Below, one piece after another: positions 32,304-40,712 of a DNA stretch of 59,094 nt. A model generated the notes under the pieces. It was not told where the DNA came from, ran no database searches, and worked only from the letters and a program-made list of their open reading frames with translations. A program made the translations under genes and the position numbers. Positions within the stretch are counted from its first letter, which is position 1, and every line of letters starts with the position of its first letter. The DNA comes from Acidimicrobiales bacterium (GTDB taxonomy: Bacteria; Actinomycetota; Acidimicrobiia; Acidimicrobiales; GCA-2861595), in the NCBI GenBank assembly GCA_035540975.1, contig DATLFN010000085.1, positions 1 through 59,094 of the forward strand. The letters run 5' to 3'.

Positions 32304-34424
32304 TCAATCGTCGGCGTCGCGGCGTCGCCGGGCGCGGGCCCGGGCCCGTTCCTGGAGCACCGCCTGGCAGCACACGCCGGCGACCGTCTCCACCTTGCGC
32401 CACCGGCCGTCGCCGTCCAGCTCCCAGGCCAGGACGTCGTCGGCCAGGAGAACGTCGAGGATCTCGCCCAGGCGGTCCCGCAGCTCGGGGGCCTCGACGG
32501 GGACCAGCGCCTCGATGCGCCGGTCCATGTTCCGCCGCATGAGGTCCGCCGACCCGATGAGGTAGCGCACGGGCCCGGCGGCCTCGTCGCCGAAGGCGAA
32601 GATCCTCGAGTGCTCGAGGTAGCGCCCCACGATCGAACGGACGCGGATGTTGTCGGAGAGGCCGGGGACGCCGGGCCGCACGCAGCACATGCCCCGTACG
32701 ACGAGGTCGATCCGCACGCCGGCCGCCGACGCCCGGTACAGGGCGTCGATCACCGGGCGGTCGACCAGGCTGTTCACCTTCATGCGGATGCGCCCGGGGC
32801 GCTCACCTCCGCACTCGCCGTCGATGAGGTCGATGATGCGCGCCCGCAGCTGCGTCGGGGCGAGCACGAGCTTGCGGTAGCGCTGCTGGCGGCTGTAGCC
32901 GGTGAGGAAGTTGAACAGGTCGCTGAGGTCGGCGCCGAGGTCGTCGTCGCTCGAGAGCAGCCCCAGGTCCTCGTAGGTGCGCGCCGTCTTGGGGTTGTAG
33001 TTGCCCGTGCCCACGTGGCAGTAGCGGCGGATGCCGTCCTCCTCCTGGCGGACGACCAGTGCGGTCTTGCTGTGCGTCTTGTAGCCGACCAGGCCGTAGA
33101 CCACGTGGACGCCCGCCTCCTCCAGGGCGCGGGCCCAGGCGATGTTCGCCTCCTCGTCGAACCTCGCCTTCAGCTCGACGAGGACCGAGACCTGCTTCCC
33201 GCGCTCGGCCGCCCGGATGAGCGCCTCCACGATGGGGCTGTCGCCCGACGTGCGGTACAGCGTCTGCTTGATGGCGAGCACGGCCGGGTCGGCGGCGGCC
33301 TGGCGGATGAACGCCTCGACCGTGGTGGTGAACGACTCGTAGGGGTGGTGCACCAGGACGTCGCCCCGGCGCACGGCGGCGAACACGTCGGGCCGGTCGT
33401 CGGCCAAGGGGGGCGGGGTCAGCCCGGCCCACGGCTCGTCCTTGAGGTCGGGCCGGTCGAGGTCGTGCAGCGCCCAGAGCCCGCCCAGGCCCAGGGGGGC
33501 GGCGACCTCGTAGACGTCCTCGGGGCCGAGCTCCAGCTCCCGCTCCAGCAGCGACCGGGCCTCGCGCGAGATCGTGGCGTCGACCTCCAGGCGGACGGCC
33601 TGGCCGAACCGGCGTTGCCGGAGCTCCATCTCCACGGCGGCGAGGAGGTCGTCCGCCTCCTCGGCGTCGGCCTGGAGGGTGAGGTCGGTGTTGCGGGTGA
33701 CGCGGAACGCGAAGTGGCACTCGATGACCATGCCGGGGAAGAGCGAGTCGAGGTGGGCCGAGATCGCCTGCTCCAGGGGGAGGAACCGCTCGCCGTCCGG
33801 CATGGCCAGGAACCGGGGGAGCACGGGCGGGACCTTGACGCGGGCGAAGCGGCGCTGGCCGCTGACCGGGTCCCGCACCATCACGGCCAGGTTCAGCGAC
33901 AGGTTGGAGATGTACGGGAAGGGGTGGCCCGGGTCGACGGCCAGGGGCGTCAGGACCGGGTGGACGTCGTCGAACACCGCCCCGACGTGCTTCTTGTCGT
34001 CGTCGTCGAGCTGTTCCCAGTCCACCAGGCGGATGCCCGCCCCCGCCAGCGCCGGCACCACGCCGTCGAGGAACGCCCGGGAGTGGCGCGCCACCAGGCC
34101 GGTGAGCCGGTCGCGGATCGCCCGCAGCTGCTCGGCGGGCGTGAGCCCGTCGGGCGACGCCGTGTCGACGCCGGCCGCCAACTGGTCCTTCAGCCCGGCG
34201 ACCCGCACCTGGAAGAGCTCGTCGACGTTGCCCGCCACGATGGCCAGGAACTTGGCCCGCTCGAGGGGCGGCTGCGAGCCGTCCTCGGCGAGGGCCAGCA
34301 CCCGCTCCTGGAAGGCCAGCAGCGACAGCTCCCGGTTGAGGTAAGGGGGCTCCTCGATCGGGGGGGACGGGACGGGCGCCGGCGTCTCGATCAACGCTTC
34401 GAGATGGGGCGCGACGGTGTCCAC
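32304..34424 (-). CDS. ppk1: polyphosphate kinase 1 (copy A)
   Basis: A 706-aa PPK1, GTG at 34424. Domains run N (YLNRELSLLAFQERVLALAE), H, C1 and C2. The phosphorylated His is H451 in VGYKTHSK, and the second active-site His is H605 in EHSRIFAFGD; TLYRTSGDSPIV and CHVGTGNYNPKTA are further PPK motifs. It reversibly makes polyphosphate from ATP. A PHO-box array lies 43-75 bp upstream on the same strand, so this copy appears phosphate-regulated. A close paralogue is at 38033. Confidence 0.96.
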   Translation of the reverse strand: MDTVAPHLEALIETPAPVPSPPIEEPPYLNRELSLLAFQERVLALAEDGSQPPLERAKFLAIVAGNVDELFQVRVAGLKDQLAAGVDTASPDGLTPAEQLRAIRDRLTGLVARHSRAFLDGVVPALAGAGIRLVDWEQLDDDDKKHVGAVFDDVHPVLTPLAVDPGHPFPYISNLSLNLAVMVRDPVSGQRRFARVKVPPVLPRFLAMPDGERFLPLEQAISAHLDSLFPGMVIECHFAFRVTRNTDLTLQADAEEADDLLAAVEMELRQRRFGQAVRLEVDATISREARSLLERELELGPEDVYEVAAPLGLGGLWALHDLDRPDLKDEPWAGLTPPPLADDRPDVFAAVRRGDVLVHHPYESFTTTVEAFIRQAAADPAVLAIKQTLYRTSGDSPIVEALIRAAERGKQVSVLVELKARFDEEANIAWARALEEAGVHVVYGLVGYKTHSKTALVVRQEEDGIRRYCHVGTGNYNPKTARTYEDLGLLSSDDDLGADLSDLFNFLTGYSRQQRYRKLVLAPTQLRARIIDLIDGECGGERPGRIRMKVNSLVDRPVIDALYRASAAGVRIDLVVRGMCCVRPGVPGLSDNIRVRSIVGRYLEHSRIFAFGDEAAGPVRYLIGSADLMRRNMDRRIEALVPVEAPELRDRLGEILDVLLADDVLAWELDGDGRWRKVETVAGVCCQAVLQERARARARRRRDADD

Positions 34425-34466
34425 GGCCGGCCACCCTGCCTCGCCGGTGGTCGCGCAACCACCACG

Positions 34467-34499
34467 GAACGGTGAACAGGAGCGGAACGTTCGGTGACG
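34467..34499 (-). promoter_or_regulatory. PHO box of ppk1 copy A
   Basis: On the minus strand CGTCACCGAAC, GTTCCGCTCCT and GTTCACCGTTC are contiguous 11-bp units (34499-34489, 34488-34478, 34477-34467). The last unit matches the GTTCACC core perfectly, the others partly. Confidence 0.65.
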
Positions 34500-34867
34500 C
34501 CCGGGGGTGCCGCCGCCGGCGGCGGATCTCCACCCGAACTTGGGCCGGCGTTCACCGGCCGTCGAAGGCCCGGACACCTCGGCTGCATACCGTCCGGCGC
34601 AGCGACCGGAACCGACCCCGGCGCGGATCGGAGCCGCCGTGCCCGAGTCGAACGCCAGCCGCCGCGACCGCCGCCGCCGGACGAGGATGCGGCTCGACCG
34701 AGCCGAGGCGGTGGCCGAGGAGGCGTCGATCTGGGCGCTCGTGCGGTGGGCGCCCGGCGAAGCCGAGGTTCTCGCTCCCGGGCGCGCCCGGCGGGGCGCG
34801 GGGGAGGTTCTCGGGGCGGCCGGCGACGGCGCCGATCTCGTCTCCCCCCGGTCGCCGGGGGCGACGC

Positions 34868-34903
34868 GACCGGGACCGGGACCGGGACCGGGACCGGGAC
34901 CGG
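34868..34903 (+). repeat. (GACCGG)6 hexanucleotide tandem repeat
   Basis: Six perfect GACCGG units, 36 bp, immediately before the palindrome that precedes the MFS gene. Copy number could vary by slippage and change promoter spacing. Confidence 0.85.
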
Positions 34904-34910
34904 AGCGAGT

Positions 34911-34926
34911 GAAACGCTAGCGTTTC
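34911..34926. promoter_or_regulatory. 16-bp palindrome, putative TetR operator of MFS operon
   Basis: GAAACGCTAGCGTTTC is a perfect palindrome 60 bp before the MFS start. The downstream operon includes a TetR gene, so this is its likely operator. Confidence 0.7.
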
Positions 34927-34985
34927 GCAGCGATACGTGCTAGTCCTGAAGTGGCCGAGCCCGCCCTCGACCGAAAGGACGATCC

Positions 34986-36590
34986 GTGACCCGAGCTCGC
35001 ACGACGGACGGCCCGCTCCACGAGGACCCCGTCATCCACCGCCGGCGGTGGTTCCTCCTCGGGATCATGTGCCTGTCGCTGGTGATGGTGGTCATGTCGG
35101 TGGCCGGGCTCAACGTGGCCCTCCCGAGCATGCAGCGCGACCTGGACGCGTCGGCCAGCGCCCTCCAGTGGATCATCGATTCCTACGCCCTCGTCTTCGC
35201 CGCCCTCCTGCTGCCGGCGGGGGCGCTGGGCGACCGCTTCGGCCGCAAGCAGGCGCTCATGTTCGGCCTGGTGGTGTTCGCCGCGGGCGCCGTCGTCGCC
35301 GGCATCGGGACCAGCTCCACCCAGGTCATCGCCGGCCGGGTCGTCACCGGCATGGGCGCCGCCTTCGTCATGCCGGCCACCCTGTCGCTGATCGCCACGA
35401 TCTTCCCGCCCCAGGAGCGCCGCAAGGCGATCGCCATGTGGGCCGGCTTCGCCGGAGCGGGCGGTGCCCTCGGCCCGATCGTGTCGGGGGCGCTGCTCGA
35501 GCGCTTCTGGTGGGGCTCCGCCGTGCTGGCCAACGTGCCCGTCGTGCTCGCCGTGCTCGCCGCCGTGGCGTTCTTCTCGCCCACGTCACGCGACCCCGAG
35601 GTGACCCCGCTCGACCCCGTGGGCGCCCTCCTGTCCCTCGTCGGCCTCGGCGCGCTGGTGTTCGGCATCATCGAGGGCCCCGAGCGGGGGTGGACGAGCG
35701 CGTCGGTGGCCGGCGCCTTCGTGGTGGCCGTCGTCGGACTGGTGGGCTTCGTGGCCTGGGAGCGGCGGACGCGCCACCCGATGCTCCCACTCGACCTGTT
35801 CCGGGACCGTCGCATGAGCGTCGGGAGCGCGGTCGTCACCGCCGCCTTCTTCGTGATGTTCGGCCTGTTCTTCCTGCTGACCCTCTACCTCCAGTTCGTG
35901 CGCGGCTACTCGCCCCTCAGCGCCGGCCTCTCCACCCTCCCGCTGGCGCTCATGCTGGTGGCGGTGGCACCCCGCAGCGCCGCTCTGGCCGAGAAGGTGG
36001 GGACGGGGCCGGTGATGTCCGCCGGCTTCCTGCTGGTGGCCGCCGGGTTCGCCGTGCTCGCCCTCGTGGGGACCGACACCTCGTACCTCCTGCTCGCCGT
36101 GGCCCTCGTGCTGCTCGGCGCCGGGATGAGCCTCACCGCGGCCCCGGCCACCGGGAGCATCATGAGTGCCGTGCCGTCGGCCAAGGCGGGAGTCGGCTCG
36201 GCGGTCAACGACACCACCCGGGAGGTCGGGGGCGCGCTCGGCATCGCCCTGCTGGGCAGCATCAGCAGCGCCGTGTACCGGTCGTCGATCGACCTCGGCG
36301 CCCTGCCGCTGCCGCCGCCCGTCGCCGAGGCGGCCCAGGAGTCGGTCGGCGCCGCCACGGTGATCGCCGACGACCTGATGGCGCGAGGAGTCCCCGGCGG
36401 TGCCGAGCTGGCGGCCCGGGCGGGGGCGGCGTTTACCGACGCCTTCAACTCGGTGAGCTGGATCGCGGCACTGTTCGCCCTGGCCGCCGCCGTCGGTGTC
36501 GCCCTGGTGTTCGGCCGCCGGGCCGAGGAGGCGGCCGTGGCTACGGCCGGGACTCCCGTCGCTCCCGAGGCCGCCTGGGACGTCGCCTGA
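34986..36590 (+). CDS. MFS drug-type efflux transporter (DHA2, 14-TMS)
   Basis: A 534-aa permease; GTG at 34986 with AAAGGA 7 nt upstream. About 14 hydrophobic segments. Motif A is GALGDRFGRKQAL and motif C-like Gly/Pro pattern is at GFAGAGGALGPIVSGALL, as in the EmrB/QacA group of proton antiporters. The substrate is unknown. It forms an operon with the TetR gene 3 bp downstream. The pair sits between two polyphosphate loci and interrupts them, which suggests later insertion. Confidence 0.92.
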   Translation: MTRARTTDGPLHEDPVIHRRRWFLLGIMCLSLVMVVMSVAGLNVALPSMQRDLDASASALQWIIDSYALVFAALLLPAGALGDRFGRKQALMFGLVVFAAGAVVAGIGTSSTQVIAGRVVTGMGAAFVMPATLSLIATIFPPQERRKAIAMWAGFAGAGGALGPIVSGALLERFWWGSAVLANVPVVLAVLAAVAFFSPTSRDPEVTPLDPVGALLSLVGLGALVFGIIEGPERGWTSASVAGAFVVAVVGLVGFVAWERRTRHPMLPLDLFRDRRMSVGSAVVTAAFFVMFGLFFLLTLYLQFVRGYSPLSAGLSTLPLALMLVAVAPRSAALAEKVGTGPVMSAGFLLVAAGFAVLALVGTDTSYLLLAVALVLLGAGMSLTAAPATGSIMSAVPSAKAGVGSAVNDTTREVGGALGIALLGSISSAVYRSSIDLGALPLPPPVAEAAQESVGAATVIADDLMARGVPGGAELAARAGAAFTDAFNSVSWIAALFALAAAVGVALVFGRRAEEAAVATAGTPVAPEAAWDVA

Positions 36591-36593
36591 GCC

Positions 36594-37178
36594 GTGGCTA
36601 CGCCGCTGCCTCGCGAGCCCGACCCCCGCATCGAGCGCTCGCGGCGCGTCGTCCTCACCGCCGCCCTGGAGCTGCTGGGCGAGGTGGGCTACGGCGGGCT
36701 CACCATCGAGGCGGTGGCGGCGCGCGCCGGCGTGGGGAAGAGCACGATCTACCGTCACTGGACGGGGAAGCTCGCCGTGGTGGAGGACGCCGTGCGCGTT
36801 CTCAGGTCGGAGCTCGCCCTGCCGACCGGCGGCCCCGTCCGCGATCGGGTGGTGGCGCTGCTCCAGCAGGTGGCCACCAACCTGGCCGATTCCACGTGGT
36901 CCCGGTGCCTCCCGGCGATCATCGACGCCGCCGAGCGCGACCCCGCGGTGCTCGACATCCATCGCCGGCTGACCTGCGAGCGGCGTGAGGTCATGATCGG
37001 CCTGCTGGCCGAGGGCGTCGCCACCGGCGAGGTCCGGGCGGGCACCGACGTCGGGCTGCTGGCGGAGGCGCTGGTCGGCCCCATCATCGTCCGGCGCCTG
37101 TTGTTCCACGAGCCCTTCGAGCCCGAGGCGGTGCCCCGCCTGGTCGACCAGCTGCTGCCGCGCCCTCAGCCCTCGTGA
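36594..37178 (+). CDS. TetR/AcrR-family regulator of the MFS transporter
   Basis: A 194-aa TetR protein, GTG at 36594. HTH at about 15-62 (ALELLGEVGYGGLTIEAVA, GVGKSTIYRHWTGK); the C-terminal domain is the TetR_C type with LVGPIIVRRLLFHEPF. It likely represses the efflux operon at the 34911-34926 palindrome. It ends convergently, overlapping the Nudix gene by 13 bp. Confidence 0.9.
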   Translation: MATPLPREPDPRIERSRRVVLTAALELLGEVGYGGLTIEAVAARAGVGKSTIYRHWTGKLAVVEDAVRVLRSELALPTGGPVRDRVVALLQQVATNLADSTWSRCLPAIIDAAERDPAVLDIHRRLTCERREVMIGLLAEGVATGEVRAGTDVGLLAEALVGPIIVRRLLFHEPFEPEAVPRLVDQLLPRPQPS

Positions 37179-37579
37179 CGGGCGGCGAACGCCTCCAGCA
37201 CGGGCACGTCGCGCTCGTAGGAGACGAGCCGGACGGCGTCGGGGACGCTCACCCAGCGCACCTCGTCGACCTCGCGATGAGGGCGGAACGCCCCGTCCAG
37301 CGGGCGCATCTCCCAGTAGCGCACGATCTTGCGCCGGCCCTCGCGGTCCTCGTACTCCACATCGCCGGCGTGCGCGCCCAGCTCGCAGCGCAGGCCGGTC
37401 TCCTCCTCCACCTCGCGCAGGGCGCACGCCGAGTCGGCCTCCCCCCGCTCCGCCTTGCCCTTCGGGATCGTCCAGTCGTCGTACTTGGGGCGGTGCACGA
37501 GGAGCACCTCGGGAGCTCCGCCGTCGCCGACCCGCCACACGATGCCGCCGGCGGCGCGCACCTCGTAGGGCGCCGTCAC
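37166..37579 (-). CDS. Nudix hydrolase (MutT1-like N-terminal half)
   Basis: A 137-aa Nudix protein, GTG at 37579 overlapping the phosphatase stop (GTGA). The Nudix box G(x5)E(x7)REVEEETGL is complete, preceded by HRPKYDDWTIPKGK. The pattern matches the N-terminal domain of mycobacterial MutT1, which hydrolyses 8-oxo-(d)GTP and diadenosine polyphosphates. In mycobacteria one protein carries Nudix plus histidine phosphatase and lies next to ppk; here the two halves are separate, coupled genes beside ppk. Confidence 0.9.
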   Translation of the reverse strand: MTAPYEVRAAGGIVWRVGDGGAPEVLLVHRPKYDDWTIPKGKAERGEADSACALREVEEETGLRCELGAHAGDVEYEDREGRRKIVRYWEMRPLDGAFRPHREVDEVRWVSVPDAVRLVSYERDVPVLEAFAARHEG

Positions 37580-38025
37580 GCCGGCGGCGGCAGGTAGAGG
37601 CCCCGCACGCCACCGTCGTCGCCGGCGTCGAGGACCCACGTCGAGCCCTTCTGGCAGCGGCCGCCCGAGCCGACCCCGAGGGCGTCCAGCACCTCGGGGA
37701 CGACGTCGCCGTGCGTGCACAGCACGGCCGTCCCCGGCGCCGCCAGGAGCGAGCGGACCAGGTCGGCGGCGGCCCCGCCGTTCCCCTCGGCCAGCGCCTC
37801 GGCGGGACGCACCGCCAGGCCGGCGGCCGCAGCCAGCGGGGCCACGGTGTCCACGCAGCGCAGGGACGGGCTCGATGCCACGTCGGTGGGCGCCAGCGCC
37901 CGGAGCTGCCCGACCAGCGCCTCCGCCTGGGCGCGGCCCCGGCCGGTGAGGGGCCGGCCGTCGTCGTCGCCCGCCCACCGGTGGCGGTCCTCGGCGACGG
38001 CGTGGCGGACGAGGAGGACGGCCAC
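37576..38025 (-). CDS. SixA-type histidine phosphatase (MutT1-like C-terminal half)
   Basis: A 149-aa histidine phosphatase. The catalytic RH is in VLLVRHAVAEDRHRW; RPLTGRGRAQAEALV, VASSPSLRCVDTV and the second His in AVLCTHGDVVPEVL complete the active site. Alternatives are SixA-like phospho-His phosphatase or the phosphatase half of a MutT1-like system. It starts 7 bp after ppk1 copy B and overlaps the Nudix gene, giving a ppk1-phosphatase-Nudix operon. Confidence 0.9.
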   Translation of the reverse strand: MAVLLVRHAVAEDRHRWAGDDDGRPLTGRGRAQAEALVGQLRALAPTDVASSPSLRCVDTVAPLAAAAGLAVRPAEALAEGNGGAAADLVRSLLAAPGTAVLCTHGDVVPEVLDALGVGSGGRCQKGSTWVLDAGDDGGVRGLYLPPPA

Positions 38026-38032
38026 CGGTGCT

Positions 38033-40180
38033 TCAGCGGTCGGCGTCGGCGCCGTGGCGCCGGCGGGCCCGCTCGAGCGCCTTGCGCTGGAGCACGGCCT
38101 GGCAGTCCACCCCGTCGGTGGTGGCGACCTTGGCCCACCGGCCGTCCGGGCCGAGCTCCCACGCCAGGGCGTCGTCGGACGAGGCGATGTCGAGGACCTC
38201 CCGGAGCCGGTCCCGGAGCGCCGGGTCCTCCACCGGGACCAGCACCTCGATGCGCTTGTCGAGGTTCCGGGGCATCAGGTCGGCGGAGCCGATCAGGTAG
38301 CGCACGGGGCGGGAGTCGCCGTCGCCGAAGGCGAAGATCCGCGAGTGCTCCAGGTAGCGGCCGACGATGGACCGCACGCGGATGTTCTCGGAGAGCCCGG
38401 GGACGCCCGGCTTCAGGCAGCACATGCCGCGCACGATGAGGTCGACGTGGACCCCGGCCGCCGACGCCCGGTACAGAGCGTCGATGACGGTGGGGTCGAC
38501 GAGGCTGTTGACCTTGATCCGGATGCGCCCCGGCGGGCGCCCGCCGCCGCCGCCGTCGCCGCCGTGCTGGCCGTCGATCATCGACACGATGCGGGCGCGC
38601 AGCTGGGTCGGCGCCAGCAGCAGCCTGCGGTACTCGTGCTGGCGGCTGTAACCGGTGAGGAAGTTGAACAGGTCGGTGAGGTCGGAGCCCAGCTCGTCGT
38701 CGCACGACAGCAGGCCCAGGTCCTCGTACATGCGCGCCGTCCTGGGGTTGTAGTTGCCCGTCCCGACGTGGCAGTAGCGGCGTATCCCGTCCTCCTCCTG
38801 GCGGACCACCAGCAGCGCCTTGCTGTGGGTCTTGAACCCCACCAGGCCGTAGACGACGTGGACGCCCGCCTCCTCCAGGGCGCGGGCCCAGGCGATGTTT
38901 GCCTGCTCGTCGAAGCGGGCCTTCAGCTCGACCAGGGCCGCCACCTGCTTGCCCCGCTCGGCGGCGCGGATGAGCGACTTCACGATGGGGCTGTCGCCCG
39001 ATGTCCGGTAGAGGGTCTGCTTGATCGCCAGGACCCTGGGGTCGGCGGCGGCCTGGCGGACGAACGCCTCCACGGTGGTGGTGAACGAGTCGTAGGGATG
39101 GTGGACGAGGATGTCGCCGGTGCGCAGGGCCCCGAACACGTCGGGCTTGTCGTCGTCGCCGGGGTCGAGCTCGGGAGGGGTCACGGCGTGCCACGGCTCG
39201 TCCTTCAGGTCGGGGCGGTCCAGGTCGTACAGGGCCCACAGCCCGTCGAGGCCGAGGGGCCCCTCCACGGCGTAGACGTCGTCCGGCTCCAGCTCCAGCT
39301 CGCGCTGGAGGAGCCGGCGGATCTCGTCGGGCATCCGGGCCTCGACCTCCAGCCGCACCGCCTGCCCGAAGCGGCGTTGGCGCAGCTCCATCTCCACGGC
39401 GGCGAGGAGGTCGTCGGCCTCCTCGGCGTCGTCCGCCGGCACGGCGAGATCGCTGTTCCTGGTGACGCGGAAGGCGTCGTGCGACTCGATCTCCATGCCC
39501 GGGAACAGCGAGCCGAGGTGGGCGGCGATGACCTGCTCCAGCGGCACGAACTGCTCGCCGTCGGGCATCACCACGAAGCGGGGGAGGAGGGGCGGCACCT
39601 TGACCCGGGCGAAGCGGCGCTCGCCGGTCACCGGGTCCCGCACCATCACGGCCAGGTTCAGCGACAGGTTGGAGATGTACGGGAACGGGTGGCCGGGGTC
39701 GACGGCCAGCGGCGTGAGGACGGGGAACACGTCGTCGAACACCTCGTCGACGTGCTTCTTGTCGTCGTCGTCCAGCGACCCGAGGTCGGAGAGGCGGATG
39801 CCGGCGTCGGCCAGGGCGGGCGCCACGCTGTCCACGAAGGCCTTGGCGTGCCGCTCCACCAGGCCGGTGAGGCGCTCACGGATGGCGGCCAGCTGCTGCA
39901 CGGGCGTCATCCCGTCCGGCGACGGCGTGGAGATGTCGGCGGCGACCTGGTCCTTCAGGCCGGCGACGCGCACCTGGAGGAACTCGTCCACGTTGCTGGC
40001 GAAGATGGCGAGGAACTTGGCCCGCTCCAGCAGGGGCAGCTTCGTGTCCTCGGCCAGGGCGAGCACCCGCTCCTGGAAGTCGAGCAGCGACAGCTCCCGG
40101 TTCAGGTAGGGGGCCTCGCCCACGTCGGGCGGCGGCGCCACCTCGGGTGTCTCGATCAGTTCCTCGAGCTGCCTCGCCAT
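38033..40180 (-). CDS. ppk1: polyphosphate kinase 1 (copy B)
   Basis: A 715-aa PPK1, ATG at 40180. Both active-site histidines are present (H452 in VGFKTHSK; H612 in EHSRIFAFGD). It aligns with copy A along the whole length, but has its own features: a Gly-rich insertion at about 538-550 (DGQHGGDGGGGG), and Cys/Gly instead of Ser/Asp near LLSCDDELG. Unlike copy A it has no clear PHO box. It is the first gene of an operon with the SixA-like and Nudix genes, the arrangement closest to the mycobacterial ppk-mutT1 locus. Confidence 0.96.
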   Translation of the reverse strand: MARQLEELIETPEVAPPPDVGEAPYLNRELSLLDFQERVLALAEDTKLPLLERAKFLAIFASNVDEFLQVRVAGLKDQVAADISTPSPDGMTPVQQLAAIRERLTGLVERHAKAFVDSVAPALADAGIRLSDLGSLDDDDKKHVDEVFDDVFPVLTPLAVDPGHPFPYISNLSLNLAVMVRDPVTGERRFARVKVPPLLPRFVVMPDGEQFVPLEQVIAAHLGSLFPGMEIESHDAFRVTRNSDLAVPADDAEEADDLLAAVEMELRQRRFGQAVRLEVEARMPDEIRRLLQRELELEPDDVYAVEGPLGLDGLWALYDLDRPDLKDEPWHAVTPPELDPGDDDKPDVFGALRTGDILVHHPYDSFTTTVEAFVRQAAADPRVLAIKQTLYRTSGDSPIVKSLIRAAERGKQVAALVELKARFDEQANIAWARALEEAGVHVVYGLVGFKTHSKALLVVRQEEDGIRRYCHVGTGNYNPRTARMYEDLGLLSCDDELGSDLTDLFNFLTGYSRQHEYRRLLLAPTQLRARIVSMIDGQHGGDGGGGGRPPGRIRIKVNSLVDPTVIDALYRASAAGVHVDLIVRGMCCLKPGVPGLSENIRVRSIVGRYLEHSRIFAFGDGDSRPVRYLIGSADLMPRNLDKRIEVLVPVEDPALRDRLREVLDIASSDDALAWELGPDGRWAKVATTDGVDCQAVLQRKALERARRRHGADADR

Positions 40181-40274
40181 CCCCTCACGGTAGGCGCGGG
40201 ACGAACGGGCCCCGGCACGAGGTTCACGCCGGTGAAGGCGTGCCCGGCGTCACCCGGGAACCTCGGCCGGGGCG

Positions 40275-40712
40275 CTACCCGCCGGCGGCGAAGGTGAACA
40301 GGATGCGGGCGTCGCACACGGCCCTGCCGTCCACCGTGGCCCGGGCGTCGCCCCACCCGCCCCGCATGCTCAGGCGCTCGATGAGGATCTCCAGCACCAG
40401 CTCGTCCCCGGGGCGCACCATGCGGCGGAAGCGGGCCTTGTCGAGGCCGCCGAACAGCGGGAGGCGGTCGGCGTGGTCGGGGTGGGCGCGCAGGGCCACG
40501 GCCCCGACCTGGGCCAGCGCCTCCAGCTGGATCACCGCCGGCAGCACGGGGTTGCCGGGGAAGTGGCCGGCCAGGAACGCCTCGTCGCCCGTCACCCGGT
40601 AGCGCCCGCGGCACGACCGCCCCGGCTCGCACGACTCCACCGAGTCGAGGAACCGGAACGGCGGGCGGTGCGGCAGCAGCGCCACGTACGGGTCGGGCGC
40701 CGCCCCCGTCAC
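40275..40712 (-). CDS. fabZ: FabZ-type (3R)-hydroxyacyl-ACP dehydratase
   Basis: A 145-aa hotdog protein. LLPHRPPFRFLDSVE and GHFPGNPVLPAVIQLEALAQ are FabZ signatures, with catalytic His in GHFPG and Glu in QLEALAQ; KARFRRMVRPGDEL follows. It dehydrates hydroxyacyl-ACP in the FAS II cycle. It overlaps the MerR regulator (GTGA at 40709-40712) and is divergent from the rest of the fatty acid cluster. Confidence 0.92.
   Translation of the reverse strand: MTGAAPDPYVALLPHRPPFRFLDSVESCEPGRSCRGRYRVTGDEAFLAGHFPGNPVLPAVIQLEALAQVGAVALRAHPDHADRLPLFGGLDKARFRRMVRPGDELVLEILIERLSMRGGWGDARATVDGRAVCDARILFTFAAGG

Larger units (their letters stand above)
34425..34985. other. 561-bp divergent region between ppk1 copy A and the MFS gene
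   Basis: Contains the ppk1 PHO box (34467-34499), a (GACCGG)6 repeat (34868-34903) and a 16-bp palindrome (34911-34926). An open frame spans 34507-34920 but ends inside the repeat and has no domain or ribosome-binding site, so I do not call it a gene. Confidence 0.6.

Noticed and set aside
34507-34920. 137-codon open frame between ppk1 copy A and the MFS gene
   Set aside because: It runs through the PHO-box edge and the (GACCGG)6 repeat, giving a GPGPGP tail; no ribosome-binding site or recognisable domain. A shorter start at 34639 cannot be excluded but is not supported.
34425-34985. CRISPR-like repeat array
   Set aside because: The hexamer repeat is a simple tandem repeat without spacers; no CRISPR array or cas gene is present anywhere in the window.
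32304-40180. The two ppk1 genes as an assembly duplication
   Set aside because: They differ throughout at the protein level (for example the Gly-rich insertion only in copy B and different N-termini) and have different neighbours, so they are true paralogues.
40181-40274. PHO box before ppk1 copy B
   Set aside because: Only a single CTTCACC-like half is present on the minus strand; no second unit at 11-bp spacing.
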